In this document: positions 6,576 to 16,300 of the stretch, piece by piece
Numbering within the stretch: the stretch's first letter is position 1
Layout: every line of letters begins with the position of its first letter
Assembly (NCBI RefSeq): GCF_001705515.1
Contig: NZ_MDJS01000002.1
Coordinates: 868,001-932,000 of the forward strand
Origin: Mucilaginibacter sp. PPCGB 2223
GTDB taxonomy: Bacteria > Bacteroidota > Bacteroidia > Sphingobacteriales > Sphingobacteriaceae
DNA: 64,000 bases
Reading direction: 5' to 3'
Position numbers and translations under genes: made by a program
Notes under the pieces: generated by a model
Seen by the model: the letters and a program-made list of their open reading frames with translations, nothing else
Database searches by the model: none
Told to the model about the DNA's origin: nothing

Positions 6576-9446
6576 CTACTTCTCCAGTTCAAATCCCCAC
6601 TCTTTGCCTTTATCAACGGCAGGTACGCCCTTACTCATCCATACCGGCATAGGCGCGCCCTTTAAAAAGTGATCGAAAAATTGCTGCTCGCGTATCTGTA
6701 TATCCTTGCGGTTTTGGCGTTGTACCAGGTTGTGTGCCTCGCCGTTGTATTGCAGCAGCCAAACAGGTTTGTTTAAACGGCGCATAGCGCTAAACAACTC
6801 TATGCCCTGGTACCAGGGCACGGCCCCGTCGGCATCGTTGCTCATGATCATCAGCGGCGTATGCACGTTAGGCAGGTGGAATAATGGTGAGTTCAAAATG
6901 TACAGGTCGGGTTTTTCCCACAAGGTAGCACCAATACGGCTTTGGGTATGCTCATACTGAAACTCACGGCTTACGCCGCTTTCCCAGCGGATGCCACCAT
7001 AAGCCGATGTCATGTTGGCAACGGGCGCTCCTGCCCAGGCAGCCGCGTACATATCATTAACCGTAACCAAATAGGCAACCTGGTAACCGCCCCAGCTTTG
7101 GCCCTGTATGCCGATGTGTGCACCATCAACCCAGGGGTTTTTCTTTAACGCTTCAACGCCCGAATTGATATACTCAACTGCCGACGGACCGGGATAGCCG
7201 TTCTCATAACTGATATCCGGCGCAAAAACCAAATAACCGTTGCTCACAAAGTAGGATATGTTTAACCTTGATGGGGTTGGCGCGGGCACCTGGTAGCTGT
7301 ATAAACCATCCGATAGTTTCTCATAAAAATAAGCGATCATCGGGTATTTCTTATTCGGATCAAAATCCTCCGGTTTGTATAAGATACCCTTGGATGTGTG
7401 GCCTTTTGGCGTTGTCCAGGTCACCAGTTCGGCAGTACCCCAGTTATAGTTAGCCTGCTGCGGGTTGGTCGCGCTCAGCTTGGTTTCTTTTTTAAAGTTG
7501 GTAGTGGTGTACAAGTCTGGCGAAAGCTGGTAGCTGGCCTTGGTGTAAATATAGCTATCGGCATTTTTAGCTTTGCCGATAGGGCTGTACTCGTAAGGGC
7601 CCATTACCATTTTTTGAGGTTCTTTATCAGTACCAACTACTTTGGTATAGTAACCCCATTGCTTGGTTTCCTCGTCCTGCACACGCATCCAAAAAGTTTG
7701 TTTGGGCACAACATACCTTTTTTCGGGGTCGGTTGATACGTAACGCATAATGAGTTTTTGTTTACGGCCGATGCCATTGGTAAAGTTAGTGGCTTTGCCC
7801 GTTGCAGGGTCAATGCTCCAGATATCGTACCTGTCGTAAATAAAAATTTCTTTGTCGCCTTCCGTCCAGGTAACCGATCCGTATTGTGCCGGATCGTCCG
7901 GCTGGTCGTTCAGCTCATCGCCAAATTTAACCGGGATATCTTTGGTTATGTTGGTGGTTGTTTGTGTAGCGATGTTATAGGTATACCAGTTCTGCCCTTT
8001 AAAATCGAACCAGAAGATATATTTATCACCCGGCGAAACGGTATAATTAGCACGTATCTTGCTGTTGATCAGCTTGCGCTCGCCGGTGTTCAGGTCGATT
8101 AAAAAAGCCTGTTTAATGGTCGGTCCGCCTTCCCATTGGGTTTGCACACGCGAGCCGGTGTCCGATAAGCCTAAAGCGTAACGTGCATTTTCCGGTATCA
8201 CCAGGTCGGGCACAGCTATATCCGCAATCTGGATCATATCTGAGCCTTTTGCCGGGCGTATCACCGCCAGGTAGCTGCGGCGCAGGTCGCGTTGCAGGGT
8301 ATTCAACTGCTGCGGCTGCATGTAATCGTCCTTATAGTTCCATATGTCCAGCTTGGCAACCTCAAAATCAACAATGGTGGTATCAACAGGTTTAGGTATC
8401 GGCGCGGTGCCAAAAAACAGGTCGTTACCGTTTTTGCTGAAATAAGCACGGCCATCGCCGCTAACGGCCCATTTTTTTGGCATAGCGCCCATGCCGTTGG
8501 CGGCAATTACTTTGGCGCTATCGGTGCCGGTTAAGCTATAATAGTATAGTTTATAAGGTTTAACCTGTGCTTTTTCAGGGTTCTTTTCGGCTGTAAAAGC
8601 AACCTGTTTGCTTGCATCGTCAAACGTTAAGCTGCGGTAAGTGCCTTTGCCGGTACTGATGGCTTTGGCGGTATCCAGCGCGGCATTGTACACGTAAACG
8701 CCGGTTGTTACTTTGTTGTTTTTAGCGGGCGCGGTAACCACAAATAGTACAAATTTACCGTCTTTGCTGATCGCGTAGTCGGTTACAAAATTGTAGGTAT
8801 GCTGCTTGCCATCAACCAGGTTTTTAATGGTCATGTCGCCGCCATCGCGCGATGCCGGTGCGGCTGCTCCGCCCGCTGCTGCTCCGCCGCGTCTTCCGCC
8901 GCCTCCCTGGCCGCGCGCCGGTGCACCTGCCGGTGGTGTGACTGCCGGCGCAGCCGGTACCGTTTTTTTGGTTGTATCGGCTACAGGATTGGCCAGGTAG
9001 GCAATTACCGATGCCTTTTCGGCTATTTTGAAGGATTTTACCGATGGAATTTTGGTTACCTCATGGCTGCCCAATGTAACCAAACCCAGGGTGTCTTTCG
9101 GCATATCGTCGGCGCTTTTCTTTTTAATTTTAGCCATACGGGTATCCTTGTAAAACGGGCGGATCAAAAATACGGCGTATTTCGAATCGCTGGTGAGGCG
9201 TACGGTATCGGCCCGCGGCACTTCCATTTTATTGGTGTTTTTGGTGTCGGTAATTACCAGGTTGGCATCCCAGGCCTGGGGTTTAACTACGTAAACTATC
9301 CATTTTCCATCGTCGCTGATATGATCGTTACTCAGGCTTTGCCAGGTATCGTACACCGAATGATCGAGCGGTTTTTTTGAAGGTTTTTGTGCGAATGCAA
9401 AAGTTGTGCAAATAGTTAAAACTGAAAAGAGTAAGGTTTTGCGCAT
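6576..9446 (-). CDS. Secreted S9 family peptidase (prolyl oligopeptidase type)
   Basis: A 956-residue exported serine peptidase. The signal peptide ends TTFAFAQ. Residues of roughly 30-680 form the beta-propeller-like part with repeated SDDGKWIVYVV / SKDGKFVLFVV segments; the C-terminal 230 residues are the alpha/beta-hydrolase domain. The nucleophile is in GQSWGGYQ (about S784), the acid in NDADGAVP (about D873) and the base in GEAHNLVQ (about H905). Near residues 160-200 the propeller carries a low-complexity Pro/Ala/Gly/Arg insert (PPAGAPARGQGGGGRRGG), probably a surface linker. These enzymes cleave short peptides, often after proline or alanine, in the periplasm. The gene is monocistronic and convergent with the DMT gene. 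Confidence 0.95.
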   Translation of the reverse strand: MRKTLLFSVLTICTTFAFAQKPSKKPLDHSVYDTWQSLSNDHISDDGKWIVYVVKPQAWDANLVITDTKNTNKMEVPRADTVRLTSDSKYAVFLIRPFYKDTRMAKIKKKSADDMPKDTLGLVTLGSHEVTKIPSVKSFKIAEKASVIAYLANPVADTTKKTVPAAPAVTPPAGAPARGQGGGGRRGGAAAGGAAAPASRDGGDMTIKNLVDGKQHTYNFVTDYAISKDGKFVLFVVTAPAKNNKVTTGVYVYNAALDTAKAISTGKGTYRSLTFDDASKQVAFTAEKNPEKAQVKPYKLYYYSLTGTDSAKVIAANGMGAMPKKWAVSGDGRAYFSKNGNDLFFGTAPIPKPVDTTIVDFEVAKLDIWNYKDDYMQPQQLNTLQRDLRRSYLAVIRPAKGSDMIQIADIAVPDLVIPENARYALGLSDTGSRVQTQWEGGPTIKQAFLIDLNTGERKLINSKIRANYTVSPGDKYIFWFDFKGQNWYTYNIATQTTTNITKDIPVKFGDELNDQPDDPAQYGSVTWTEGDKEIFIYDRYDIWSIDPATGKATNFTNGIGRKQKLIMRYVSTDPEKRYVVPKQTFWMRVQDEETKQWGYYTKVVGTDKEPQKMVMGPYEYSPIGKAKNADSYIYTKASYQLSPDLYTTTNFKKETKLSATNPQQANYNWGTAELVTWTTPKGHTSKGILYKPEDFDPNKKYPMIAYFYEKLSDGLYSYQVPAPTPSRLNISYFVSNGYLVFAPDISYENGYPGPSAVEYINSGVEALKKNPWVDGAHIGIQGQSWGGYQVAYLVTVNDMYAAAWAGAPVANMTSAYGGIRWESGVSREFQYEHTQSRIGATLWEKPDLYILNSPLFHLPNVHTPLMIMSNDADGAVPWYQGIELFSAMRRLNKPVWLLQYNGEAHNLVQRQNRKDIQIREQQFFDHFLKGAPMPVWMSKGVPAVDKGKEWGFELEK

Positions 9447-9880
9447 GATGATAATGAGGCATTAATTAACCATTAAATATGCTGAAAATTTGGTTAACCA
9501 GCTAAAATCGCAATAAAAAAGTTACAATTAAGTTTGAAGCAGAAAGCTTAAAGCTAAAATGTATTTGCTTTCGGCCCGCCGACGGGGCTCAGGGCAGGCC
9601 GTGGCTAAAGCCTTGTTTGCCACTGGCAACGCTCGTGAGAAAGTCAAAATTAAGAATTAAAAAATAAGAAAAAACCTTGCAAATGGCTCTGCCTGTGGGG
9701 TACTAAAACAAGTTCAGCATGACTTTTAAAAAAAACCTGCAACATATACCTAACACAAAAAACAAACTTTCAAACTTTACAACATTCAAACCTTTCAACT
9801 AATCAAAAAAACACCTGCAAATACCGCCCTGTTCTTTCTCGCAAAAATTCATCAGATTTGTGGCGCCAACTGACGCCATT
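9447..9880. other. Intergenic region with repeat fragments
   Basis: A 434-bp AT-rich gap between divergent genes. It contains a family D-like fragment (9571-9610, cccgccgacggggctcagg...), a half copy of the family B core (9706-9723) and a homopurine/A-rich stretch (9655-9675 and 9730-9815). No convincing ORF or RNA is visible; promoters of both flanking genes should lie here. Confidence 0.6.
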
Positions 9881-11509
9881 ATGAACCTCGAATTCAACAA
9901 GAACGAAGACATTAACAAGCAGCTTGTTTACGAGCTGAAAACCAGGCTAAAAAAAGTATTTGCCGGTGGCGGCGAAAAGGCGGCAGCCAAACAGAAGGAA
10001 AAAGGCAAAATGCTGGCCCGCGAACGTGTGGCTTACCTCATCGATAAAGACAAACCCTGGCTGGAAATTGGCGCTTTTACCGCCGAGGGTATGTATGCCG
10101 AATACGGTGGTTGCCCATCGGGTGGCGTGGTTTGCGGTATAGGTTATATCAGCGGCAGGCAATGTGTTATTGTGGCTAACGATGCTACGGTAAAAGCCGG
10201 TGCCTGGTTCCCGATAACGGCCAAAAAAAACCTGCGCGCACAGGAAATAGCCATGGATAACCGCCTGCCCATTATTTACCTGGTCGATTCGGCCGGCGTT
10301 TTTTTGCCTTTGCAGGATGAGATCTTTCCGGATAAAGAACATTTTGGCCGCATCTTCCGCAACAACGCCATCATGAGCAGTTTGGGTATCATCCAGATCT
10401 CGGCCATCATGGGTTCGTGCGTGGCAGGCGGAGCTTATCTGCCTATTATGAGCGATGAGGCCATGATCGTAGATGGTACAGGTTCGGTTTTTTTGGCGGG
10501 ATCGTACCTCGTAAAATCGGCCATCGGCGAAGATGTGGACAACGAAACCCTGGGCGGTGCTACCACCCATTGCGAAATTTCGGGCGTAACGGATTATAAA
10601 ATGCCGAACGATGCCGCTGCATTGGATGCTATACGGAACATTATGGATAAGGTGGGCGATTATACCAAAGCGGGTTTCGATCGGATCAAACCGGCAAAGC
10701 CGGCACTGACAGAAGAAGATATTTACGGTATTATGCCCGGGGGCCGCGATAAGCCTTACGATATGAAAGAGATCGTACTCCGCCTGCTGGATAACTCCGA
10801 ATTTGAAGAGTACAAAGAAGGTTACGGGCAATCCATCATCTGCGGGCTTGGCCGGGTGGACGGTTGGGCGGTAGGTATCGTAGCCAACCAGCGCACCGTC
10901 ATCAAAAATAAAAAAGGCGAGATGCAGTTTGGCGGGGTGATCTATTCTGACTCGGCCGATAAAGCCACCCGCTTTATCATGAACTGTAATCAGAAGAAAA
11001 TCCCGCTGGTTTTTCTGCAGGATGTTACCGGCTTTATGGTAGGCAGCCGCAGCGAGCAGGGCGGGATAATTAAAGACGGTGCAAAAATGGTAAACGCGGT
11101 TGCCAACAGTGTAGTACCCAAGTTTACCATCGTAATAGGCAACAGCTACGGCGCAGGCAATTATGCCATGTGCGGCAAGGCCTACGACCCGCGGCTGATC
11201 TACGCCTGGCCCTCGGCAAAAATTGCCGTGATGGGCGGCTCGCAGGCGGCCAAAACCCTGCTGCAAATGCGTACCCAGGGCATGGTAGCCAAAGGCGAAA
11301 CCATTACCAAAGAGCAGGAAGGTGCACTGTTAAAAGAAATTACTGACCGTTACGATAGCCAGACTACGCCTTACTATGCCGCAGCGCGTTTGTGGGTTGA
11401 TGGCATTATCGACCCGCTGGAAACCCGCCGGGTAATATCCATGGGCATCGAAGCGGCGAACCACGCGCCGATAGAAAAAGCTTTTAACGTAGGTGTGATC
11501 CAAACCTGA
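9881..11509 (+). CDS. Acyl-CoA carboxylase carboxyltransferase (beta) subunit, methylcrotonyl-CoA type
   Basis: A 542-residue carboxyltransferase that moves CO2 from carboxybiotin to an acyl-CoA. Two crotonase-fold halves are visible: residues about 30-290 with KMLARERVAYLID, YGGCPSGGVVCGIG and SCVAGGAYLP, and about 300-540 with VGIVANQRTV, VFLQDVTGFMVG and NSYGAGNYAMCG. The segment IAVMGGSQAAKTLLQM resembles the methylcrotonyl-CoA carboxylase beta signature (VMGGxQAA) more than the propionyl-CoA one. ATG 9881 fits the family N-terminus; an in-frame upstream start (9860) is less likely. No biotin carboxylase or biotin carrier gene is adjacent; a biotin carboxylase is at 51319-52803. Probable role: leucine or odd-chain catabolism; substrate unproven. 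Confidence 0.93.
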   Translation: MNLEFNKNEDINKQLVYELKTRLKKVFAGGGEKAAAKQKEKGKMLARERVAYLIDKDKPWLEIGAFTAEGMYAEYGGCPSGGVVCGIGYISGRQCVIVANDATVKAGAWFPITAKKNLRAQEIAMDNRLPIIYLVDSAGVFLPLQDEIFPDKEHFGRIFRNNAIMSSLGIIQISAIMGSCVAGGAYLPIMSDEAMIVDGTGSVFLAGSYLVKSAIGEDVDNETLGGATTHCEISGVTDYKMPNDAAALDAIRNIMDKVGDYTKAGFDRIKPAKPALTEEDIYGIMPGGRDKPYDMKEIVLRLLDNSEFEEYKEGYGQSIICGLGRVDGWAVGIVANQRTVIKNKKGEMQFGGVIYSDSADKATRFIMNCNQKKIPLVFLQDVTGFMVGSRSEQGGIIKDGAKMVNAVANSVVPKFTIVIGNSYGAGNYAMCGKAYDPRLIYAWPSAKIAVMGGSQAAKTLLQMRTQGMVAKGETITKEQEGALLKEITDRYDSQTTPYYAAARLWVDGIIDPLETRRVISMGIEAANHAPIEKAFNVGVIQT

Positions 11510-11647
11510 TCCGTGGCAATTAATTTTGTTGTAAACCTCACCATTTCAGAGTTTTATTAGTATATTAGATGGCAGTTTTATCAGGTAACTTGTTGGCAGA
11601 TACAACATTTCCAATAAGTTATACGTATAGATAGCCAGATAATAGTG

Positions 11648-12244
11648 ATGAGAAAATTAGTGGTTGCAGTTTGGTTAATTATCCTTTTTACGGGTGTAGG
11701 AGTTTTGTTCTGGTACAATGAACTGATCTATCATTTGCCCACGCCCATCCCCGAGCATTACAAACCGGTAAATAACGGTACTGTTATAAAATTGGGCAGC
11801 GAGTTCGATGTTTATCAGGGTAAGCCGGTTTTCCTGCATTTTTTTAATCCCGATTGCCCATGTTCGCGCTTTAATATCACCAACTTTAAATCACTGGTAA
11901 AGCAGTTTGGCGGGCAGGTAAATTTTGTTGTTGTGGTTATCAATAACCGGAAATATACGGCCCAGGCAATACGTGATAAATTTGATTTAAACATCCCGGT
12001 TGTGTTTGATGCTTCGCTGGCTCCTGCCTGTGGGGTGTACTCAACACCACAGGCTGTACTGCTGGACGCACAGCATACTTTGTATTACAGGGGTAACTAT
12101 AACCAAAGCCGCTATTGCACCGACGAAAAAACCAGCTATGCAAAAATGGCGCTTAACGGCCTGCTGCATGATCATGCCCGGCTGATATTCAGCTCCCTGG
12201 CATTAAGGGCCTATGGCTGCAGCTTACCCGATTGCAAAAGATAA
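11648..12244 (+). CDS. Thioredoxin-fold membrane-anchored protein (DUF6436-like)
   Basis: A 198-residue protein with an uncleaved N-terminal anchor (residues 2-24, [19 protein letters not shown]) and a periplasmic thioredoxin-like domain. The redox centre is CPC (C70-P71-C72) in [13 protein letters not shown], a shortened C-x-C version of the usual CxxC; PQAVLLD supplies the cis-proline position. Two further cysteine-containing segments occur (APACGVY and RYCTDEK). I recall DUF6436 as the matching family, moderately sure. An ATG at 11648 directly follows a GTG in frame. The stop is 19 bp before a hybrid histidine kinase, so the two are probably co-transcribed and the protein may sense or report envelope redox state to it (inference). 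Confidence 0.85.
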   Translation: MRKLVVAVWLIILFTGVGVLFWYNELIYHLPTPIPEHYKPVNNGTVIKLGSEFDVYQGKPVFLHFFNPDCPCSRFNITNFKSLVKQFGGQVNFVVVVINNRKYTAQAIRDKFDLNIPVVFDASLAPACGVYSTPQAVLLDAQHTLYYRGNYNQSRYCTDEKTSYAKMALNGLLHDHARLIFSSLALRAYGCSLPDCKR

Positions 12245-12263
12245 AGAGGGGGGGGATTTTTTA

Positions 12264-14510
12264 ATGATTGATGAGCCTACTATATTTTATATGCAGACAA
12301 ATATGTTCCAGTTAGAAGTAAAAAAACGGTCGGACGGATTAATGAATTACTTTCTAGCGGTGTATTTTGTGATCGGGTTGGTACTCGCTTCGTTTTATGG
12401 CACATGGCTTATTGCGCTGGGCGTAGGCGGGCTCTCCCTGGTGGCCTATTATTCGGCCAAAATCGCCTTGCCCGATTCGTCCCTGTATCAATATGTTTTA
12501 AGTGCTGTACTGGGCATTTTTATGGCGCAGTATATTTACCAGATGCACGGGTTGTTCGAGATGCATTTTTTTGCCTTTATCGGCAGCGCCATACTCATCA
12601 CCTACCAAAAATGGAAGCTGCAGATACCGATCATGATCGTGGTAACGCTCCATCATGGCATTTTCAGTTATTTGCAGGATACCGGAGTCAGCAATATCTA
12701 TTTCACCCAGTTGGATTATTTTGCTTTCCAAACATTTGTTATCCATATTCTTTTGGCCGCAGCAATATTTCTGATTTGCGGCCTGTGGTCGTACCAACTC
12801 AAAAAATACAACGAGATGCAGGTGTTGCAAACCCTGCAGGTGGCCGAGTTGCAAAAAGAGGCGCAGATTTCGGCAGAGCGCAAAAAGAATGAAGAAGTAC
12901 TCGCCCTGGCAAACCAGGAGCTCAGAAAATCAAACCTCGAACTGCAGCAGGCCCGTATTGAAGCCGATCAGGCCAACAAGGCCAAAAGCATATTTTTAGC
13001 TACCATGAGCCACGAGATACGTACGCCCATGAACGGGGTGATTGGCATGGCGGCCTTATTGAACGAAACCAACCTGACGGAAGAGCAGCAGATGTTTACC
13101 GAAACCATTACCACCTGCGGCGAAACGCTCATCAACGTGATCAACGACATTCTTGATTTCTCAAAAATTGAATCGGGAAGCCTTGAGCTCGAAAGCGAGG
13201 ACTTTAACCTGCGCCAGTGCATTGAAGATGTTCTGGATATTTTTGCGACAAAAGCAGCCCAGTCGGGTCTTGAACTGGTCTATAAAATCGCCGAAAATGT
13301 ACCCCAGCAAATCGTAGGCGATCATCTGCGCCTCAGGCAGATACTGATCAACCTGGTGGGTAACGCCATTAAATTTACCGAGCAGGGCGAAGTTTGCATT
13401 TGTGTTAACCTGCACAAGCCGGTTGAGGGCGAGGCTGTGGAGTTAAGGTTTGATGTACGCGATACCGGTATCGGCATCCCCGAAGAAAAACTGCATCGCC
13501 TGTTTAAAGCATTTTCGCAGGTCGATTCGTCTACCACACGTAAGTACGGCGGCACCGGGCTGGGCCTGGCCATTTCGGAAAAATTGGTGAGCTTAATGGG
13601 CGGACAGATCAGCGTTAAGAGCGAACCGGATATGGGTTCGACCTTTTCGTTTACCGTGAGCACCAGCCCCGGTACCAAGATCCTGGTGCCTTATACCCAT
13701 TACAATATGGACGAACAGGAAGGCAAACGTATCCTGGTGGTTGATGACAATGCGACCAACCTATCCATATTAAAACGCCAGTTTCAATACTGGAAGCTAA
13801 AACCGGTACTGGCGGTATCGGGCGAAGAGGCGCTGAACATCCTGTCGAAAGATGCTGATATAGACCTGGTGGTTACCGATATGCAGATGCCCGGTATGGA
13901 TGGCATCACGCTGGCAAAACGTATTCGCGAGCAACATGCCAGCCTGCCTATTATCCTGTTAAGCTCTATCGGCGAAGATTTAAAAAGCGAATCGGAAGGA
14001 CTATTCGTTTCTATCATGACGAAGCCTATCAAGCAACACCTGCTAAGCAAGCATGTACTTAACGCCCTGCAGCAACATGCTGCCGTACCTGATGAGCAGG
14101 GGGGCAAGAAAAAACTATCGGCCGATTTCAGTCTCAGCTACCCTTACGACCTGCTTGTTGCCGAAGATAACCAGATGAACCAGCATGTTATAGCGCATGT
14201 TTTGTATAAACTGGGCTACCAGCCCGACCTGGTTAAAAACGGGCAGGAAGCCATTGAAGCTGCCAACAAAAAAGATTACGGGCTTATTTTGATGGATATG
14301 CAAATGCCCGTGATGGATGGGCTGGAAGCGACCCGCATCATCCGCAGCACCGTAGTAAAACAACCGGTTATCATTGCGCTTACCGCCAATACCATGCCCG
14401 GCGATGAAGAGGAATGTATAAACGCCGGTATGAACGATTACATCGCCAAACCCATCAAACTTGAAGACCTGATGAACAAGTTTGAAAAATGGTTTTCGGG
14501 TAGGATGTGA
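12264..14510 (+). CDS. Hybrid sensor histidine kinase with two receiver domains
   Basis: A 748-residue membrane kinase. About six hydrophobic helices occupy residues 25-190, then a coiled coil (about 195-240), a HisKA domain with the H-box [13 protein letters not shown] (H250), an HATPase_c domain with NAIKFT (N box), [11 protein letters not shown] (G1) and GGTGLGLAI (G2), a first receiver with [12 protein letters not shown] (D539) and a second with [12 protein letters not shown] (D678). The open frame extends to an ATG at 12213 that overlaps the upstream gene; ATG 12264 is preferred because a gagggggggg purine block lies about 10 nt before it. There is no periplasmic sensor domain, so signal input is through the membrane helices or the partner thioredoxin-like protein. 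There is no DNA-binding output. Confidence 0.94.
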   Translation: MIDEPTIFYMQTNMFQLEVKKRSDGLMNYFLAVYFVIGLVLASFYGTWLIALGVGGLSLVAYYSAKIALPDSSLYQYVLSAVLGIFMAQYIYQMHGLFEMHFFAFIGSAILITYQKWKLQIPIMIVVTLHHGIFSYLQDTGVSNIYFTQLDYFAFQTFVIHILLAAAIFLICGLWSYQLKKYNEMQVLQTLQVAELQKEAQISAERKKNEEVLALANQELRKSNLELQQARIEADQANKAKSIFLATMSHEIRTPMNGVIGMAALLNETNLTEEQQMFTETITTCGETLINVINDILDFSKIESGSLELESEDFNLRQCIEDVLDIFATKAAQSGLELVYKIAENVPQQIVGDHLRLRQILINLVGNAIKFTEQGEVCICVNLHKPVEGEAVELRFDVRDTGIGIPEEKLHRLFKAFSQVDSSTTRKYGGTGLGLAISEKLVSLMGGQISVKSEPDMGSTFSFTVSTSPGTKILVPYTHYNMDEQEGKRILVVDDNATNLSILKRQFQYWKLKPVLAVSGEEALNILSKDADIDLVVTDMQMPGMDGITLAKRIREQHASLPIILLSSIGEDLKSESEGLFVSIMTKPIKQHLLSKHVLNALQQHAAVPDEQGGKKKLSADFSLSYPYDLLVAEDNQMNQHVIAHVLYKLGYQPDLVKNGQEAIEAANKKDYGLILMDMQMPVMDGLEATRIIRSTVVKQPVIIALTANTMPGDEEECINAGMNDYIAKPIKLEDLMNKFEKWFSGRM

Positions 14511-14648
14511 TATCCTAAAGACAGTCGACGGATTGAACACGTTTTTAATGTAGAGGGTGATACAAACCTGAGTTAATATTTGGAGTTTACAAATCAGATA
14601 TTAACACTGTAAATAAAATTATTGATATTAAGGAAATTAATTTAAACT

Positions 14649-15701
14649 ATGAGGTGTCTTTTATTGACGTTGACATTATTCTTTTCAGTTACTGCGTTTG
14701 GGCAACTGACCACAACCCTTAAAAATGAACCCACGCCATTACCTTCATCTCAAGATACCTTAATCGGCCCGCCTGGCATCAAAATAACCAAACTTGCCGA
14801 CGGTTCTGGTTGGTTTGCTAGTAAGTACGATGCAAGGGGGATTTTGCAGGCCTGTGGTACGTTCCTCGACGAAAAAATGACCATGCCACATGGAAGGTTC
14901 AAGTATTTTACTCACACGAGCGCGGATACATCTACACGCTATAATTATCAGCGCCACCAGACAGATACAACTTTTGAACCTGCAAAAACTTATTTGAGCA
15001 CTTTGGGTTATTTTTCCCACGGCGAAAAATCCGGCCAATGGACAGACTTTGGCCCAACAGGTGCAATAATTGGAATGGCAACTTTTGAGCATAACAAACT
15101 TAACGGCCCTTATCAAACTTATAACACCAGTACGGGTAAACTCTCGGTTGAGGGCCAATTTGTAAATGGGATAAGGGAAGGCAGTTGGAATTTGTTATCG
15201 TTTGAAGGCGATACGATGAGTACTGATATTTATAAAAAAGGCGAGGTTGTTAAAACCATCTCGCATCTCGACGAAAAGAAATTCCGTCTCAAAAAAGTGA
15301 AAGACGCCTATCCAAAATATAACTTCATCGGATATTTAAATTCGCATTTAAACAAAACCGGAGTAAGCGGAGAGGGTACCAGATCGGCTATGTATTCTTT
15401 TACGATTGATACAGCCGGGCATATTACGAACCCGTCGGTTGCACCACGCAATAGCTCCGATCATCAAATGGATATAGAAGTTGACACTACAATTATCGAT
15501 GTTATACTGCAGGCGCCCGCCTGGATACCAGCTGTACAAAGCAAGCAAAAAGTCGAAATGGAAATGGCATTTAATTTGGACGTGGAATATGATAAAAAAC
15601 ACGTCCGCGTTTCGGAAACTAAATATCCACATAATGCGGCTAAGGACGCAGCAACCGATATGTTTAACAATAGCAATGCATCGAGCCGGGTGGGACATTG
15701 A
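14649..15701 (+). CDS. Exported MORN-repeat protein with TonB-C-like end
   Basis: A 350-residue exported protein with a signal peptide ending TAFGQ. The middle (about residues 110-200) has toxin/antitoxin-YwqK/MORN-type repeats: GYFSHGEKSGQWTDF, ATFEHNKLNGPYQTY and EGQFVNGIREGSWNLL. The last third (MYSFTIDTAGHITNPSV, then ILQAPAWIPAVQSKQKV) has the strand-helix layout and phrasing of the TonB C-terminal domain found in many Bacteroidota envelope proteins. Function is unknown; such proteins are usually outer-membrane or periplasmic. The gene is monocistronic, 138 bp after the kinase, and no partner suggests a pathway. Confidence 0.75.
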   Translation: MRCLLLTLTLFFSVTAFGQLTTTLKNEPTPLPSSQDTLIGPPGIKITKLADGSGWFASKYDARGILQACGTFLDEKMTMPHGRFKYFTHTSADTSTRYNYQRHQTDTTFEPAKTYLSTLGYFSHGEKSGQWTDFGPTGAIIGMATFEHNKLNGPYQTYNTSTGKLSVEGQFVNGIREGSWNLLSFEGDTMSTDIYKKGEVVKTISHLDEKKFRLKKVKDAYPKYNFIGYLNSHLNKTGVSGEGTRSAMYSFTIDTAGHITNPSVAPRNSSDHQMDIEVDTTIIDVILQAPAWIPAVQSKQKVEMEMAFNLDVEYDKKHVRVSETKYPHNAAKDAATDMFNNSNASSRVGH

Positions 15702-15889
15702 AGGAGTTAATCATGCATCCATAGAAAAGGTTTAATGTTAAGATGATATATAAACCTAAGATTAATTGCTGCCTATTGTTGGTGTTCACCAACAACAACG
15801 TAGCGATAAGGATGAAGTTTTGGATGTAACCATTCTCCATCTTACCTTTTACCACTCCCCATTTGTTCCCCTTTCACTGGGTTAGGGGG

Positions 15890-16189
15890 CTACATCGCTA
15901 CCGAAACAGCCACCCTAAACGGTTTCACATCCACCGTCTCCCAAACACCGGCAGTGATATAAATTTCGCCCTTTTTCCAGGCTTCGAGCTCTTCTTCGGT
16001 TTCAAACTGCAGCACCATTACCGAACCTATCATTTTGCCGGCATCATCTAAAATAGAGCCGCCCATTACATAATTGTTATTGGCCAGCAGTTCGTGCACG
16101 CCGTCGAGGTGGTGCGGGCGCACGTCCATCCGGCGTTTCAGGGCGCCCTCGTCGGTATGGTCGTAACCGGTTATCAGATATTGTTTCAT
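15890..16189 (-). CDS. YciI family protein
   Basis: A 99-residue single-domain YciI-like protein of the dimeric alpha/beta barrel (ferredoxin-like) fold. Visible family features are MKQYLITGYDHTDEGALKRR, RPHHLDGVHELLANN (the conserved His-Asp region), GGSILDDAGKMIGSVMVLQF and ITAGVWETVDVKPF. These proteins are small cytoplasmic enzymes or enzyme relatives, often oxidoreductase-linked, with no single known reaction. It stands alone, divergent from galactokinase. Confidence 0.9.
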   Translation of the reverse strand: MKQYLITGYDHTDEGALKRRMDVRPHHLDGVHELLANNNYVMGGSILDDAGKMIGSVMVLQFETEEELEAWKKGEIYITAGVWETVDVKPFRVAVSVAM

Positions 16190-16300
16190 GATGATGTTTT
16201 TTATGAGAAGGTAAATATTGATTTTTTGTTTGCCAAATACGCATACTAATTAGTAAGTGTACTTTTTACAATATTAGTTTTTTTGATCATATTTGAACGC

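Noticed and set aside
8799..9380. 193-codon plus-strand frame within the S9 peptidase gene
   Set aside because: Shadow of a well-supported gene; the composition (Cys/Arg/Gly-rich) is artefactual.
9947..11266. 439-codon open frame antisense to the carboxyltransferase gene
   Set aside because: It lies fully inside a clear gene on the other strand, has no recognisable motif and is rich in His, Gly and rare-aa runs typical of a shadow frame.
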